Shown here: piece by piece, positions 1-8,555 of the stretch
Layout of the letters: every line of letters starts with the position of its first letter
Numbering within the stretch: the first letter of the stretch is position 1
Position numbers and translations under genes: made by a program
The notes under the pieces: model-generated
Seen by the model: the letters and a program-made list of their open reading frames with translations, nothing else
The model's database searches: none
Told to the model about the DNA's origin: nothing
From: CAZVWJ01 sp964631325
Lineage (GTDB): Bacteria; T1Sed10-126
Direction: 5' to 3'
Length of the DNA stretch: 25,700 bases
Assembly: GCA_964631325.1 (NCBI GenBank)
Contig: CAZVWJ010000039.1
Location: forward strand, 1-25,700

Positions 1-104
1 ATGAATCCGGAGAGTTATGTGTTCTTCGATAACAATCGCTCAATTTAGGTTTAAGTTAGACGGGGGCAATCGGTAATAATGAGTAATTCCCGATTCGGTC
101 AGCT

Positions 105-1829
105 TCAGGAATTCTGGTAGGCGGTGAAGGCTTCACGGATAAACCAGAGGGTGAGGAAAATAATTGCGACAATCAGGGAAAAAATAATCCAGCTACCGGT
201 GGCTTCGGCGGCAGGTTTAAGGGGGAAATAAACAGCCAGGGTTGAGCGAAGGCGGGCGGGAAGATGCTCGTTAAGCTGGTAAATTAAAGTAAGCGCAGTA
301 ATCAAGACCATAAACAGCATGGGGAGAAGCGTATAGACCGTGGGCCGGTTGCGTTGATAGAGATAGACCGTGACAGTGAGCAGACCAAGCGCGGCGAAAA
401 GCTGATTGGTGGCGCCAAACAACACCCAGATAAAGATTCCCGCCGGCTGGCCGTCAATTTCCAGCAGAGCAAAAAAACCGATTCCACAGACAGCGAGAAA
501 ACTGGCCGTCCACCGGTTCAGTCCCCAGAGCGCCCGTTTGCTACCGGTTACCGACTCAACCAGCTCTTCAACATTGTAACGAAGCAGACGGGTGCCGGAA
601 TCAAGCGTGGTCATGGCAAAGGAGACAATGACCAGGGTAAGAAACATCTCCGCAATATTTTTGGTTACCCCCAGGGGAGCGGCCCAGGCACTAAAAAGGT
701 TGGCTCCCCCTTTAATAAAAGCACCCAACTTGGCGGAGAGGCCGGAAGCCTCGGCCCAGCTCGCATAATGTGAAAACCACTGTTCACTGCCGCCAAGGCC
801 GGCAACGCAGGCAAGGACTACAACCAGGGCAAGCAGGCCCTCGGTGAGCATCCCCCCGTAACCGACAAAAAGGCCGTCTTCACCGTGGTTCAACTGCTTG
901 GCCGTGGTGCCCGAGGAAACGAGACTGTGAAAACCGGAAACCGCACCGCAGGCAACAGTGATAAAAAGAATCGGAAACAGCGGCGGCAAATCAGCCGGGG
1001 CGCGAGGCCCGTTATTTATCGCCGGAGCGGAAATAGCCGGATTGAGCCAGATCAAACCAAAGTAGAGGACAGCAAGCCCGGCATAGAGAAGATACGAGTT
1101 CAGGTAATCACGCGGCTGGAGAAGGAGCCAGACGGGCAAAACGGCGGCGGTAAAGGCATAGGCCATTAAGATATAAGTCCAGGTATCAACGGAAAGATTA
1201 AATTCATAGCCGCTCCCGTGGATGAAAACCAAAGCCAACCCCAGGAGACCGAGCCCGGTTAGTTTTGGCAGGCTTAACAAGTCAAGCCGTCCTAAAGTCC
1301 CCATCAGCATCGCAATCGCCATCAGGCCAAACACGGGAACCACCGTGCCCGGATACAGTTTGGCAAACAGCACCGCAACAATGTAAGCAAAAACCCCCAT
1401 GGCCAGGGAAATCAGGAAGAAGGTGAGGATTAAAAATAAGAGGCGGGCCCGCTGGTTGACAACCCCGGCAGCAACGTCACCGATTGACCGTCCCTGGTTG
1501 CGAAGCGAAAGCCCGAGGGTGGTGACATCATGCACTCCTCCGATCAGAATCGAGCCAAAAATAATCCAGACCAGGGCCGGCAGCCAGCCCCAGATAACGG
1601 CAACGGCAGGTCCAACTATTGGCCCGAGTCCGGCAATCGAAGAGAAGTGATGTCCAAACAGGACCCAGCGGTTGGTGGGGACGTAATCCACGCCATCCCG
1701 CAATTCATGAGCAGGGGTCGGTTCATCAGAACTGAGAGGAAAAACCTGCCCCGTCAAAAATTTACCGTAAAGGAAATAGGCGGCCAAGAAGATTGCCAGA
1801 CCGACAAGAGCAACCAGCAAAGAGCTCAT
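105..1829 (-). CDS. cstA: CstA-family carbon starvation / pyruvate-peptide transporter
   Basis: A 574-residue polytopic inner-membrane protein of the CstA family, whose studied members (E. coli CstA, BtsT) take up pyruvate or peptides. The family core is near the N-terminus: GHHFSSIAGLGPIVGP followed by a GWLPALVWIIFG membrane segment and GGVHDVTTLGLSLR. About 14 or more hydrophobic segments follow, and the C-terminal third fits the CstA 5-TM domain. It is shorter than E. coli CstA (about 700 aa) but in the range of the short subfamily. The ATG overlaps the murI stop by four bases (ATGA), so translation is probably coupled to murI. It is the last gene of the folK-merR-murI-cstA unit. Substrate is inferred from the family only; pyruvate uptake would fit with ackA nearby. 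Confidence 0.93.
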   Translation of the reverse strand: MSSLLVALVGLAIFLAAYFLYGKFLTGQVFPLSSDEPTPAHELRDGVDYVPTNRWVLFGHHFSSIAGLGPIVGPAVAVIWGWLPALVWIIFGSILIGGVHDVTTLGLSLRNQGRSIGDVAAGVVNQRARLLFLILTFFLISLAMGVFAYIVAVLFAKLYPGTVVPVFGLMAIAMLMGTLGRLDLLSLPKLTGLGLLGLALVFIHGSGYEFNLSVDTWTYILMAYAFTAAVLPVWLLLQPRDYLNSYLLYAGLAVLYFGLIWLNPAISAPAINNGPRAPADLPPLFPILFITVACGAVSGFHSLVSSGTTAKQLNHGEDGLFVGYGGMLTEGLLALVVVLACVAGLGGSEQWFSHYASWAEASGLSAKLGAFIKGGANLFSAWAAPLGVTKNIAEMFLTLVIVSFAMTTLDSGTRLLRYNVEELVESVTGSKRALWGLNRWTASFLAVCGIGFFALLEIDGQPAGIFIWVLFGATNQLFAALGLLTVTVYLYQRNRPTVYTLLPMLFMVLITALTLIYQLNEHLPARLRSTLAVYFPLKPAAEATGSWIIFSLIVAIIFLTLWFIREAFTAYQNS

Positions 1830-2641
1830 TCCTGTTCAGCAATCCCTTTTAATTGAGCTGAGTGTATATCAATCGTTTCGGCCGGATAAAGCTCAGCAAA
1901 CAGATGATAAAGAGACTCCTGTTCACCGGTCGCCCAGTATTTCTGCGGTCCACCATCCGCTTCCCCATCCGTCAGCTCAACGGCCAGTCTTTCCGCCAGG
2001 ATATTAGCCGGATCCACAATTTTAACGTCGGACGACAACAATTGCTCAAGAACCGGAACGAGAAAAGGGTAATGGGTACAGCCAAGTATTACCGTATCGA
2101 CTTCTGCTTTTTTTAGCGGCTCAAGCAGAGGCTGAAGTGTCTGCTTAACCAGCGGCCCGCTCAAGTGACCGGATTCAATCAGGGGGACAAGCGGAGAGCA
2201 GGCCTGCTGGATCACATTCAAACCAACTTCTTCAAGCTGGTCCAGATAGCGCTGACTCTTCACCGTGCCGCTGGTCGCAAGAACTCCCACATTACCTTGC
2301 GAACTCTGTTGTCGAACCGACTCAGCAAGGGAGGGATTGACCAGCCCGTAAATATTTTTGTCGGGAAAACGCTGACGGGCCGCATCAAGGGCAACACTGG
2401 AGCTGATATTGCAGGCCATCACAACTGTTTCACAGCCCTGTTCAACCAGAAATTCAGTTGAAGCCAGGGCAAATCGCCTGACTTCTTTTAACGGCCGGTC
2501 TCCGTACGGACAATGAGCGGTATCAGCAAGGTAATGAAAATCTAAATCACCAACTCGTTCCCGAAAAGCTTCCAGGACGGTTAAGCCACCTACCCCGGAA
2601 TCAAAAAAACCAGCCGGCTGGAACTCAGAGGAGGATTTCAT
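1826..2641 (-). CDS. murI: glutamate racemase
   Basis: A 271-residue cytoplasmic enzyme that makes D-glutamate for peptidoglycan. Family landmarks are present: FDSGVGGLTVLE at residues 13-24 (Asp14, Ser15), DTAHCPYGDRP near 40-50, first catalytic Cys77 in ACNIS, and second catalytic Cys188 in GCTHYPFL. Length is normal. Odd point: the usual CNT of the first active-site loop reads CNI (Ile79 in place of Thr). The start lies inside the end of the MerR-like gene (17-base overlap) and has only a weak ribosome site, so it probably relies on coupling. Its stop overlaps the cstA start. An aspartate/glutamate racemase of altered specificity is possible but glutamate racemase is the best reading. Confidence 0.92.
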   Translation of the reverse strand: MKSSSEFQPAGFFDSGVGGLTVLEAFRERVGDLDFHYLADTAHCPYGDRPLKEVRRFALASTEFLVEQGCETVVMACNISSSVALDAARQRFPDKNIYGLVNPSLAESVRQQSSQGNVGVLATSGTVKSQRYLDQLEEVGLNVIQQACSPLVPLIESGHLSGPLVKQTLQPLLEPLKKAEVDTVILGCTHYPFLVPVLEQLLSSDVKIVDPANILAERLAVELTDGEADGGPQKYWATGEQESLYHLFAELYPAETIDIHSAQLKGIAEQE

Positions 2642-3035
2642 CTATTTCACTGGCCTCTTTACCCGCCTTGTTCCGGGGCTCAGAAACAGAGTTAGTGCCG
2701 GAAAGAGGCGGCAAGATGACAGAACCACTGGAGGGAAGCTCGGAAAGCACCGCGGCGCCCTGGGTCCGAACTTTTTCATATTCTTCTATGAATTCCAGTT
2801 CTTCCGCTGATTTTCCCAGGCCCCTGTCGACCTGCATCTGGATAAACCGGTGATTGAACAAATCCGTATCAGAAAGTAAATCAACCAGCCGCAAAAGTTT
2901 AACTGTTTGCGGGGGATAGACGTTACTGCGTCCGTCTTTCTCCACCGGCAAATCATACTTCTTACACCAGTATTTCACGTTTCGCTTGGAAATACCGGTT
3001 TCTTCGACAACGTCATCTACATACATATCAGCCAT
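2625..3035 (-). CDS. MerR-like DNA-binding protein
   Basis: A 136-residue protein starting with a winged helix-turn-helix of MerR type: VDDVVEETGISKRNVKYWCK, then a short wing (PVEKDGRSNVYPP) and a helix region rich in Leu. The second half is a Ser/Pro-rich, low-complexity tail ending in an acidic stretch. I chose the internal ATG at 3035 because AGGAGG stands seven bases upstream; the open frame continues to 3107 without a ribosome site. No ligand-binding Cys cluster is visible, so it is not a classical metal sensor. It sits between folK and murI and overlaps murI by 17 bases. Target and effector cannot be told from the sequence. Confidence 0.75.
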   Translation of the reverse strand: MADMYVDDVVEETGISKRNVKYWCKKYDLPVEKDGRSNVYPPQTVKLLRLVDLLSDTDLFNHRFIQMQVDRGLGKSAEELEFIEEYEKVRTQGAAVLSELPSSGSVILPPLSGTNSVSEPRNKAGKEASEIDEILL

Positions 3036-3112
3036 CTTACCGCCTCCTGGAAAATTTATATTTTTTAAGTGAAATAATATTTTAATGTCCGGAAACGTTT
3101 TTTTCAACAGAA

Positions 3113-3589
3113 CTACTGTTTACCGGACTGCGAGAGATCATTAAGTAATTGGCGCTGGGTGCGTTTGAAAACCGGGTGGAGAAATTCTGGCGCAATTTCT
3201 ACCAGGGGCTGAAGCACAAAACGGCGCCGGTGCAGACGTGGGTGAGGAACAATTGGTCCTGAATTGATCACCTTTTGGCCGAGGTATAACAGATCGAGAT
3301 CAATCACCCGGTCAGGTTTATTTTCTTGCCGGTTACGACCAATTTTTTGTTCCAGCTCCAGCAACCAGTCCATAACCTTACCGGCCGATGTTTCAGCAAA
3401 ACCCTCCAGTTTAACAACCTGGTTTAAAAACTTTTTTTCCGTCCTCACACCCACCGGATCTGTTTCTATAATTGTAGAACTATCGATTGTTTTTGCCCGG
3501 AGAGCTAAAAGCCGGCGGGCTTCCTTTAAATTATCCATCCGCTCGCCAAGGTTACTCCCCAGACCAACAAACAATAAGTCACTGTTCAT
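3113..3589 (-). CDS. folK: 2-amino-4-hydroxy-6-hydroxymethyldihydropteridine pyrophosphokinase
   Basis: A 158-residue HPPK, the folate-pathway enzyme that transfers pyrophosphate from ATP to the pterin alcohol. Motifs: FVGLGSNLGERMDNL at the N-terminus, ETDPVG and FLNQVVKLE in the middle, PDRVIDLDLLYLG with the metal-binding Asp pair, and VPHPRLHRRRFVLQPLVEIAP near the end. The ATG at 3589 is preferred; a TTG at 3604 is in frame, but GGTGAT about eight bases before the ATG looks like the ribosome site and the family begins close to this Met. It is the first gene of its leftward unit and is divergent from ackA across a short spacer. No folP or folB is in the window. Confidence 0.93.
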   Translation of the reverse strand: MNSDLLFVGLGSNLGERMDNLKEARRLLALRAKTIDSSTIIETDPVGVRTEKKFLNQVVKLEGFAETSAGKVMDWLLELEQKIGRNRQENKPDRVIDLDLLYLGQKVINSGPIVPHPRLHRRRFVLQPLVEIAPEFLHPVFKRTQRQLLNDLSQSGKQ

Positions 3590-3667
3590 TTGCTTTATCA
3601 CCAATTATATGTAAAAATTCAAATCCTAACTGCCAATTAGATTATCCTACTATTCTGGAGGTTACAA

Positions 3668-4882
3668 ATGAACTTTTTGGTTATTAACTGTGGCAGCTCT
3701 TCGCTAAAATTTAAACTAATTGAAACCTCACAACAACAAATTGATAACAACTCCGATCGTATACTTGCCTCGGGCCTCCTCGAACACATAGGACATAAAG
3801 AAGCTAAAATACATTTCCGAACTGACAGTATCCGCCGAGATAAACAAAAAAGACTTGAAAACCATCACGAAGCCCTGGCAGTAGCGATCGAATTTCTCGA
3901 AAGTGAGGAGGGGCCCCTCTGTTCTTCAAAAGACTTAGACGGCGTCGGCCATCGGGTTGTGCACGGGGGAGAGCTTCTCAGTGAATCGGTAATCATTGAT
4001 GAAAAAGTAGAAGACCAAATCGAAGAGTGTATTCCGTTCGCTCCCCTGCACAATCCTCATAACCTGGAAGGGATACAGGCGGCCCAGGAAGCCTTCCCGA
4101 AAAAACCACAAATTGCTGCCTTTGACACCGGCGTCCACCAGAGCCTGCCGGAAAAAGCTTACATGTATGCCATCCCCAAGAAATACTACCGGGAGCACGG
4201 GATTAGACGTTATGGTTTTCACGGCCTCAGTCACCGTTATCTCCGGCTGCGCTGTTCCCAATTAATGGACAAAGAGGTAGCGAAGATAAATGTCGTAACC
4301 TGTCACCTGGGCAACGGAGCCAGCCTGGCGGCATTCAACGGTGAAACTGTAGAGGACACCTCGATGGGGTTTACTCCCCTGGAAGGTCTGGTAATGGGCA
4401 CCCGTTCAGGGGACCTGGATCCAGCGGTAGTTACCTATATAATGGACCTTGAGGACTACTCCCGGAAAAAAATAGACGCGATGTTAAACAATGAAAGCGG
4501 CCTGCTGGGTCTCTCCGGGGAGACAAACAACATGAAAGCGCTACTTGAAAAAATGGGACAGGGCGATGAAGCAAGTGAACTGGCGGTTAAAGTCTTTTGC
4601 CATCGACTTAAAAAATACATATCCGCCTACCTCGGCGTTCTCAACGGCGCCGATGCAATCGTCTTTAGCGGGGGGATAGGAGAAAATTCTTATGAAATAC
4701 GGCGGCGTTCAATCTGTGAATTAGAGGGGCTGGGAATCAAGTCAAATCAAACAGCAAACAAGGAACTGGTAGGCGAAGAAGGTATTTTTACGGGGAATGA
4801 CTCAAATACAGAACTTTTTGTTATTCCCACCAACGAAGAACTTATGATTGCCCGCGATTCTTACCGTTGTCTACACTCCTGA
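3668..4882 (+). CDS. ackA: acetate kinase
   Basis: A 404-residue acetate kinase that makes ATP and acetate from acetyl phosphate in substrate-level phosphorylation, or runs in reverse. Motifs of the ASKHA fold: NCGSSSLKFKL at the start, GHRVVHGG, FDTGVHQSLP, the RRYGFHGLSHRY loop with catalytic residues, TCHLGNGAS and EGLVMGTRSGDLDP, plus GGIGENS near the C-terminus. The length matches the family. The start has a good ribosome site (CTGGAGG, six bases upstream). It is transcribed alone; pta is not in the window. The stop lies two bases from the stop of the convergent DUF4416 gene, with no space for a separate terminator. Confidence 0.97.
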   Translation: MNFLVINCGSSSLKFKLIETSQQQIDNNSDRILASGLLEHIGHKEAKIHFRTDSIRRDKQKRLENHHEALAVAIEFLESEEGPLCSSKDLDGVGHRVVHGGELLSESVIIDEKVEDQIEECIPFAPLHNPHNLEGIQAAQEAFPKKPQIAAFDTGVHQSLPEKAYMYAIPKKYYREHGIRRYGFHGLSHRYLRLRCSQLMDKEVAKINVVTCHLGNGASLAAFNGETVEDTSMGFTPLEGLVMGTRSGDLDPAVVTYIMDLEDYSRKKIDAMLNNESGLLGLSGETNNMKALLEKMGQGDEASELAVKVFCHRLKKYISAYLGVLNGADAIVFSGGIGENSYEIRRRSICELEGLGIKSNQTANKELVGEEGIFTGNDSNTELFVIPTNEELMIARDSYRCLHS

Positions 4883-4884
4883 AC

Positions 4885-5397
4885 TCAGTCTTTCTCTTCC
4901 ACCCAGTGTCGGCGGGCCGTATCAAGCCAACCGTGTTTTCCAACGGCCCGGAGATCAGGGTAAGTCCATTCCTGCGGTCCCCAGTTTCCGTGGGAATATA
5001 TTAAAGTTACTTCGGCAAAAACTTCCTCGCCCAGATAAATCCGATGAGCTTCATTCTTCCGGCTGGCCAGGACAAATTTAGCTCCCGTCACATAACCCGG
5101 ATCAATATTTACCTGTCTCTCACCGGCCTGCGAATTTTTCTTCTCCAGCCCGTTGGTAAACAGCTTCCGAGCCCGCAGTTGCCCGGCCGAAAAGAGGTCT
5201 TCAAACAGATACCACCGGCGCTGTAGACCAGGCCCCAACTCAGGTTCATAATAATCTGTAAACTGACTGAAATCATAAGCCTGTCCGGAAGCAAGTAGAT
5301 TTCCGTAACGTCCGGTTAGCCGCTCAATAACCCGATCAGGAGAAAAAGCGGAGGAATGAATTAAACCAACCACAAAGACAGCCGGATAATCGAGCAT
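4885..5397 (-). CDS. DUF4416 family protein
   Basis: A 170-residue soluble protein that matches the DUF4416 pattern as I remember it: FTDYYEPELGPGLQRRWYLF, KLFTNGLE, RQVNIDPGYV, ASRKNEAHRIYLG, EVFAEVTLIY and EWTYPDLR in order. The function of this family is not known to me. It begins three bases after the stop of the DHQ synthase II gene, so it is the last gene of the eno-ADHS-DHQS II unit. It converges on ackA. The many conserved His, Asp and Tyr residues suggest an enzyme or nucleotide-binding protein, but this is only inference. Confidence 0.8.
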   Translation of the reverse strand: MLDYPAVFVVGLIHSSAFSPDRVIERLTGRYGNLLASGQAYDFSQFTDYYEPELGPGLQRRWYLFEDLFSAGQLRARKLFTNGLEKKNSQAGERQVNIDPGYVTGAKFVLASRKNEAHRIYLGEEVFAEVTLIYSHGNWGPQEWTYPDLRAVGKHGWLDTARRHWVEEKD

Positions 5398-5400
5398 ACA

Positions 5401-6414
5401 TTATTTCTCGGAAATAGTTTCTTCTACTTTGACGCCAAAATGCCTCCCGGCCTCCTCGTGGTGAGCGAGGACCCGGTCCCCCGGTTCCAACCGGACCACT
5501 GAAACAGTCTCGCCCTCGGGTGTAAGCAAATTGATTGTCTCCGCGTTTTGCAGAACAAGAGAGATCAACTCTTCACCCGAGTCCGTCTCTACCTTTGCTT
5601 CTACTTTCATCAGGGGACGCCGTTCAAGCTTGGCCCGCCCCAGGATAGCAGATTCCCCCTCTCCCTCGGAATTCACTATCATAACTTCATCGCCGGTTTC
5701 CAATTCAGAAAGGTATTTTGTCTTATCCGCTGGAACCTGGATGTAGGCGTGTACTCCTCCGGCATTTACCCTGAATGGACGTGAAGCAACATACTCGGAT
5801 TCCTTGACCTCGGCCGCAACAAGAAACATCCCGCCACTGGAATCACCAATGAGCATCCCCTCCCCCATTCCCATCATTGTACAGGTATCCACACAGACTC
5901 GATCACCAAGACCCACCTGTTCCACCGAGGTCACTTCCGCGGGAACAAGATCAAAATTTCTGGTGGAATTTTTCAGTAAATTTACTGTTTTATTTACTTC
6001 AGCCAGACTGGTTGTATCCAGCAGAACTCCGTCCACTCCCTGTTCCAGTGTCTCCAGCGCCACGCGAGCGTTTTCGGCCGAATCCACGGCGGCAATCAGG
6101 TTATCAGTCCGGGCAATTAAATTTTCCAGAGGGATAATCATCCAGTCCCCGGTTTCTACGATAACAAATCGGTGTCCCGCTTCAGAAAGGGCTCGTTCCT
6201 CATCCTCTTTGTTTTCAATCCGCACAGTAGTAACATCCTCACCGGGAACCAATTCTCCGTCCGGCGTAATCGTGGTAACAACCCCCAATTGCTCGACTTG
6301 TTCCCCGATCGATTCCTCACAATAGATTCCATCCACTCCGGCTTCCAGGCAACCGGTTATAAACTCCCGCTCATAGCTATCAACTTTTACCCAGATGGTG
6401 CCTCTGTCACTCAT
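5401..6414 (-). CDS. aroB': 3-dehydroquinate synthase II (archaeal type)
   Basis: A 337-residue member of the archaeal-type 3-dehydroquinate synthase family, which converts the amino-sugar product of ADH synthase to 3-dehydroquinate with NAD, replacing classical AroB. Visible landmarks are IWVKVDSYEREFITGCLEAGVDGI at the start (here split as IWVKV and EAGVDGI), RVCVDTCTMMGMGEGMLIG in the centre, SRPFRVNAGGVHAYI and YLSELETGDEVMIV, and a C-terminal domain ending in EPGDRVLAHHEEAGRHFG. Length fits the family. The ATG overlaps the end of the ADH synthase gene by eight bases and has GGAGG nine bases before it. The pairing of the two genes is strong support for the assignment. Confidence 0.93.
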   Translation of the reverse strand: MSDRGTIWVKVDSYEREFITGCLEAGVDGIYCEESIGEQVEQLGVVTTITPDGELVPGEDVTTVRIENKEDEERALSEAGHRFVIVETGDWMIIPLENLIARTDNLIAAVDSAENARVALETLEQGVDGVLLDTTSLAEVNKTVNLLKNSTRNFDLVPAEVTSVEQVGLGDRVCVDTCTMMGMGEGMLIGDSSGGMFLVAAEVKESEYVASRPFRVNAGGVHAYIQVPADKTKYLSELETGDEVMIVNSEGEGESAILGRAKLERRPLMKVEAKVETDSGEELISLVLQNAETINLLTPEGETVSVVRLEPGDRVLAHHEEAGRHFGVKVEETISEK

Positions 6415-7201
6415 TTAAAATCGCCTCCGCTTGGTCAACAGAATCATCGTTGTGAACAATAGTGGAAATAGCCTTAACCATCCGGGCGGGGTTTTTCGCC
6501 TGGAAAACATTTCGGCCAATTGAAACTCCACGAGCTCCGGCAGATTGAGCCTCTTTAACCACCCGGAGAATACTACTTTCGTCATCCATTTTTTCCCCGC
6601 CGGCAATAACTACGGGGACCGGACAACCCTCGGTAACCCGGCTAAAACTTTCCGGATCGCCGGTGTAATTACATTTAACAACGTCAGCACCTAATTCCGC
6701 TCCCACCCGAGCGGCGTGGGAAACTACATCTGAGTCGTACTCATCTTCTATGTCAGGGCCCCGGGTGTACATCATTGTAATAAGGGGCAGACCCCATTGC
6801 TGACATTTGTTGCCGACCTGGGCAAATTTACGTAACATTTCGGTCTCGTCTTCGGCACCCAGGTTAACGTGAATGGAGACGGCGTCAGCCCCCAATCGAA
6901 TTGCTTCTTCAACCCGGCAGGACTGCACCTTATAATTCGGCTTTAAAGCCAACGAAGTACTGGCCGACATGTGGACAATCAAGCCAATATCTTTTCCACC
7001 CCCGCGATGACCGTGACAGACCATCCCCTTGTGCAGCAAAACGGCAGTTGCACCGCCTTCCACTACTCCGTCAACTGCATTGGCCATATTTTCCAGCCCG
7101 CTGACAGGACCAACGGTCACCCCGTGGTCCATCGGCACAATTACTGTCTTCCCCGAGTGACGGTTCATCAATCTTTCCATTCTAATGTCCTTACCAATCA
7201 T
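6407..7201 (-). CDS. aroA': 2-amino-3,7-dideoxy-D-threo-hept-6-ulosonate (ADH) synthase
   Basis: A 264-residue class I aldolase-type TIM barrel. In the archaeal route it condenses a 6-deoxy-5-ketofructose phosphate with aspartate semialdehyde, replacing DAHP synthase. Landmarks: VIVPMDHGVTVGP with Asp25-His26, GGATAVLLHKGM, SIHVNLGAEDE, MMYTRGP, then ADVVKCNYTGD carrying the Schiff-base Lys, VVIAGGEKM and GVSIGRNVFQ as the C-terminal phosphate-binding loop. A plain fructose-bisphosphate aldolase of the same fold is the alternative, but the adjacent DHQ synthase II gene favours ADH synthase. The gene follows eno by 52 bases; GAGGTGA lies 11 bases upstream of the ATG. Confidence 0.92.
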   Translation of the reverse strand: MIGKDIRMERLMNRHSGKTVIVPMDHGVTVGPVSGLENMANAVDGVVEGGATAVLLHKGMVCHGHRGGGKDIGLIVHMSASTSLALKPNYKVQSCRVEEAIRLGADAVSIHVNLGAEDETEMLRKFAQVGNKCQQWGLPLITMMYTRGPDIEDEYDSDVVSHAARVGAELGADVVKCNYTGDPESFSRVTEGCPVPVVIAGGEKMDDESSILRVVKEAQSAGARGVSIGRNVFQAKNPARMVKAISTIVHNDDSVDQAEAILNE

Positions 7202-7253
7202 TGCTTTTCAGCTCACCTCGTCTACAATAAAAATAAACCCTGTAATCTTTCAT

Positions 7254-8528
7254 TTACGGCAGCGCATCAAAACCAATAAATTCAGCCGATTCTGCAAGTT
7301 CTTCTTCTATTCGTAACAATCGATTGTACTTGGCAATCCGGTCGCTCCGACTCGCCGAACCGGTCTTAATCTGTCCCGTGTTCAAAGCTACTGCCAGATC
7401 AGCGATAGTCGTATCCTCAGTTTCTCCGGAACGGTGGGAAATCATGGCCGTATACGCGGAAGACCGGGCCAGGTTTACCGTATTAATAGTTTCCGTCACA
7501 GTACCTATCTGGTTCACCTTGATCAAAATCGAATTAGCCACGTCTTCATCAATTCCTTTTTGCAACAACCGGGGATTGGTGACAAAGTTATCGTCACCAA
7601 CCAGTTGCAGCTTATCGCCAAGGTTAGCAGTCAGCTTTTTCCAACCGGACCAATCGTTTTCGTCACAACCATCTTCAAGAGAAACTATCGGAAACTCTTC
7701 AATCCACTCTTCGTATAAATCGATTAACTGACCAGTATCCAGACTCCGTCCTTCGCCGGCAAACTGATACTCCCCGTCCCGGTAAATTTCAGAAGAGGCC
7801 GCATCAAGAGCCAGGGCTACGTCATCCCCGGAAAGATAGCCGGCCTTTTCAATTGCCTCTACGATTAACTCCAGAGCTTCCCGGTTAGAGCCCAGGTCGG
7901 GAGCAAAACCACCTTCGTCACCGACAGCGGTGCTGTAATCTCGTTTCTGCAGAACTTCCTTCAGAGAATGAAATACCTCCACCCCCCAACGCAGTGCTTC
8001 CGAAAAACTTGGAGCACCCCCGGGAACAATCATAAATTCCTGGATATCAACATTATTATCCGCATGTTCTCCGCCGTTTAATATGTTCATAAAGGGAAGC
8101 GGGAGACGACAGGCATTTGCTCCTCCCAGATACCGGTAAAGTGGCAGATAACTCCATTCAGCCGCCGCTTTTGCAGTCGCCATTGATACGGCGAGAATAG
8201 CGTTAGCTCCCAGATTCGACTTATTGTCACTACCGTCAAGATCCAGCATAATTTCATCAATCTCTCTCTGGCCGGCAGCATCCACACCGAGCAATTCGGG
8301 ACGAATTTTTTCGTTTACATTTTGAACAGCATTTTTAACCCCTTTACCGTTATAACGATGGGGGTCTTCATCACGCAATTCCACCGCTTCCTTTTCACCG
8401 GTGGAAGCTCCGGAAGGAACAAGAGCGTAACCTTCAAATCCACTCTCCGTGACAACTTCGGCTTCTACTGTAGGGTTCCCCCGCGAATCAAGCACCTCAC
8501 GCGCATGAACTTCAGCTATACGAGACAT
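7254..8528 (-). CDS. eno: enolase
   Basis: A 424-residue enolase interconverting 2-phosphoglycerate and phosphoenolpyruvate in glycolysis. Landmarks in order: EVLDSRGNPTVE, PSGASTGEKEAVELRD, GANAILAVSMA, NGGEHADNNVDIQEFMI, VGDEGGFAPDL, the metal ligands in LDAASSE, SLEDGCDENDW and VGDDNFVTN, then ILIKVNQIGT with catalytic Lys and ISHRSGETEDTTIADLAVA. Length is typical. AGGAGG stands eight bases upstream of the ATG. A 12-bp inverted repeat lies in the leader. The next genes downstream use phosphoenolpyruvate-linked aromatic precursors, so eno probably heads a metabolic unit with ADH synthase and DHQ synthase II. Confidence 0.97.
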   Translation of the reverse strand: MSRIAEVHAREVLDSRGNPTVEAEVVTESGFEGYALVPSGASTGEKEAVELRDEDPHRYNGKGVKNAVQNVNEKIRPELLGVDAAGQREIDEIMLDLDGSDNKSNLGANAILAVSMATAKAAAEWSYLPLYRYLGGANACRLPLPFMNILNGGEHADNNVDIQEFMIVPGGAPSFSEALRWGVEVFHSLKEVLQKRDYSTAVGDEGGFAPDLGSNREALELIVEAIEKAGYLSGDDVALALDAASSEIYRDGEYQFAGEGRSLDTGQLIDLYEEWIEEFPIVSLEDGCDENDWSGWKKLTANLGDKLQLVGDDNFVTNPRLLQKGIDEDVANSILIKVNQIGTVTETINTVNLARSSAYTAMISHRSGETEDTTIADLAVALNTGQIKTGSASRSDRIAKYNRLLRIEEELAESAEFIGFDALP

Positions 8529-8555
8529 AAATTTACCTCCTAAAATTGATTTCTT

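Noticed and set aside
354..773. A 139-codon plus-strand frame inside cstA
   Set aside because: Antisense to conserved membrane segments; charged shadow composition.
3605..3667. Promoter with a TACTAT -10 at 3648-3653 for ackA
   Set aside because: It would place the transcription start on the ribosome site; no good -35 is seen. The real promoter probably lies further upstream, but I could not locate it.
5804..6325. A 173-codon open frame on the plus strand inside the DHQ synthase II gene
   Set aside because: It is antisense to a clear conserved enzyme, Ser/Thr/Pro-rich in composition as expected for a shadow frame, and has no ribosome site.
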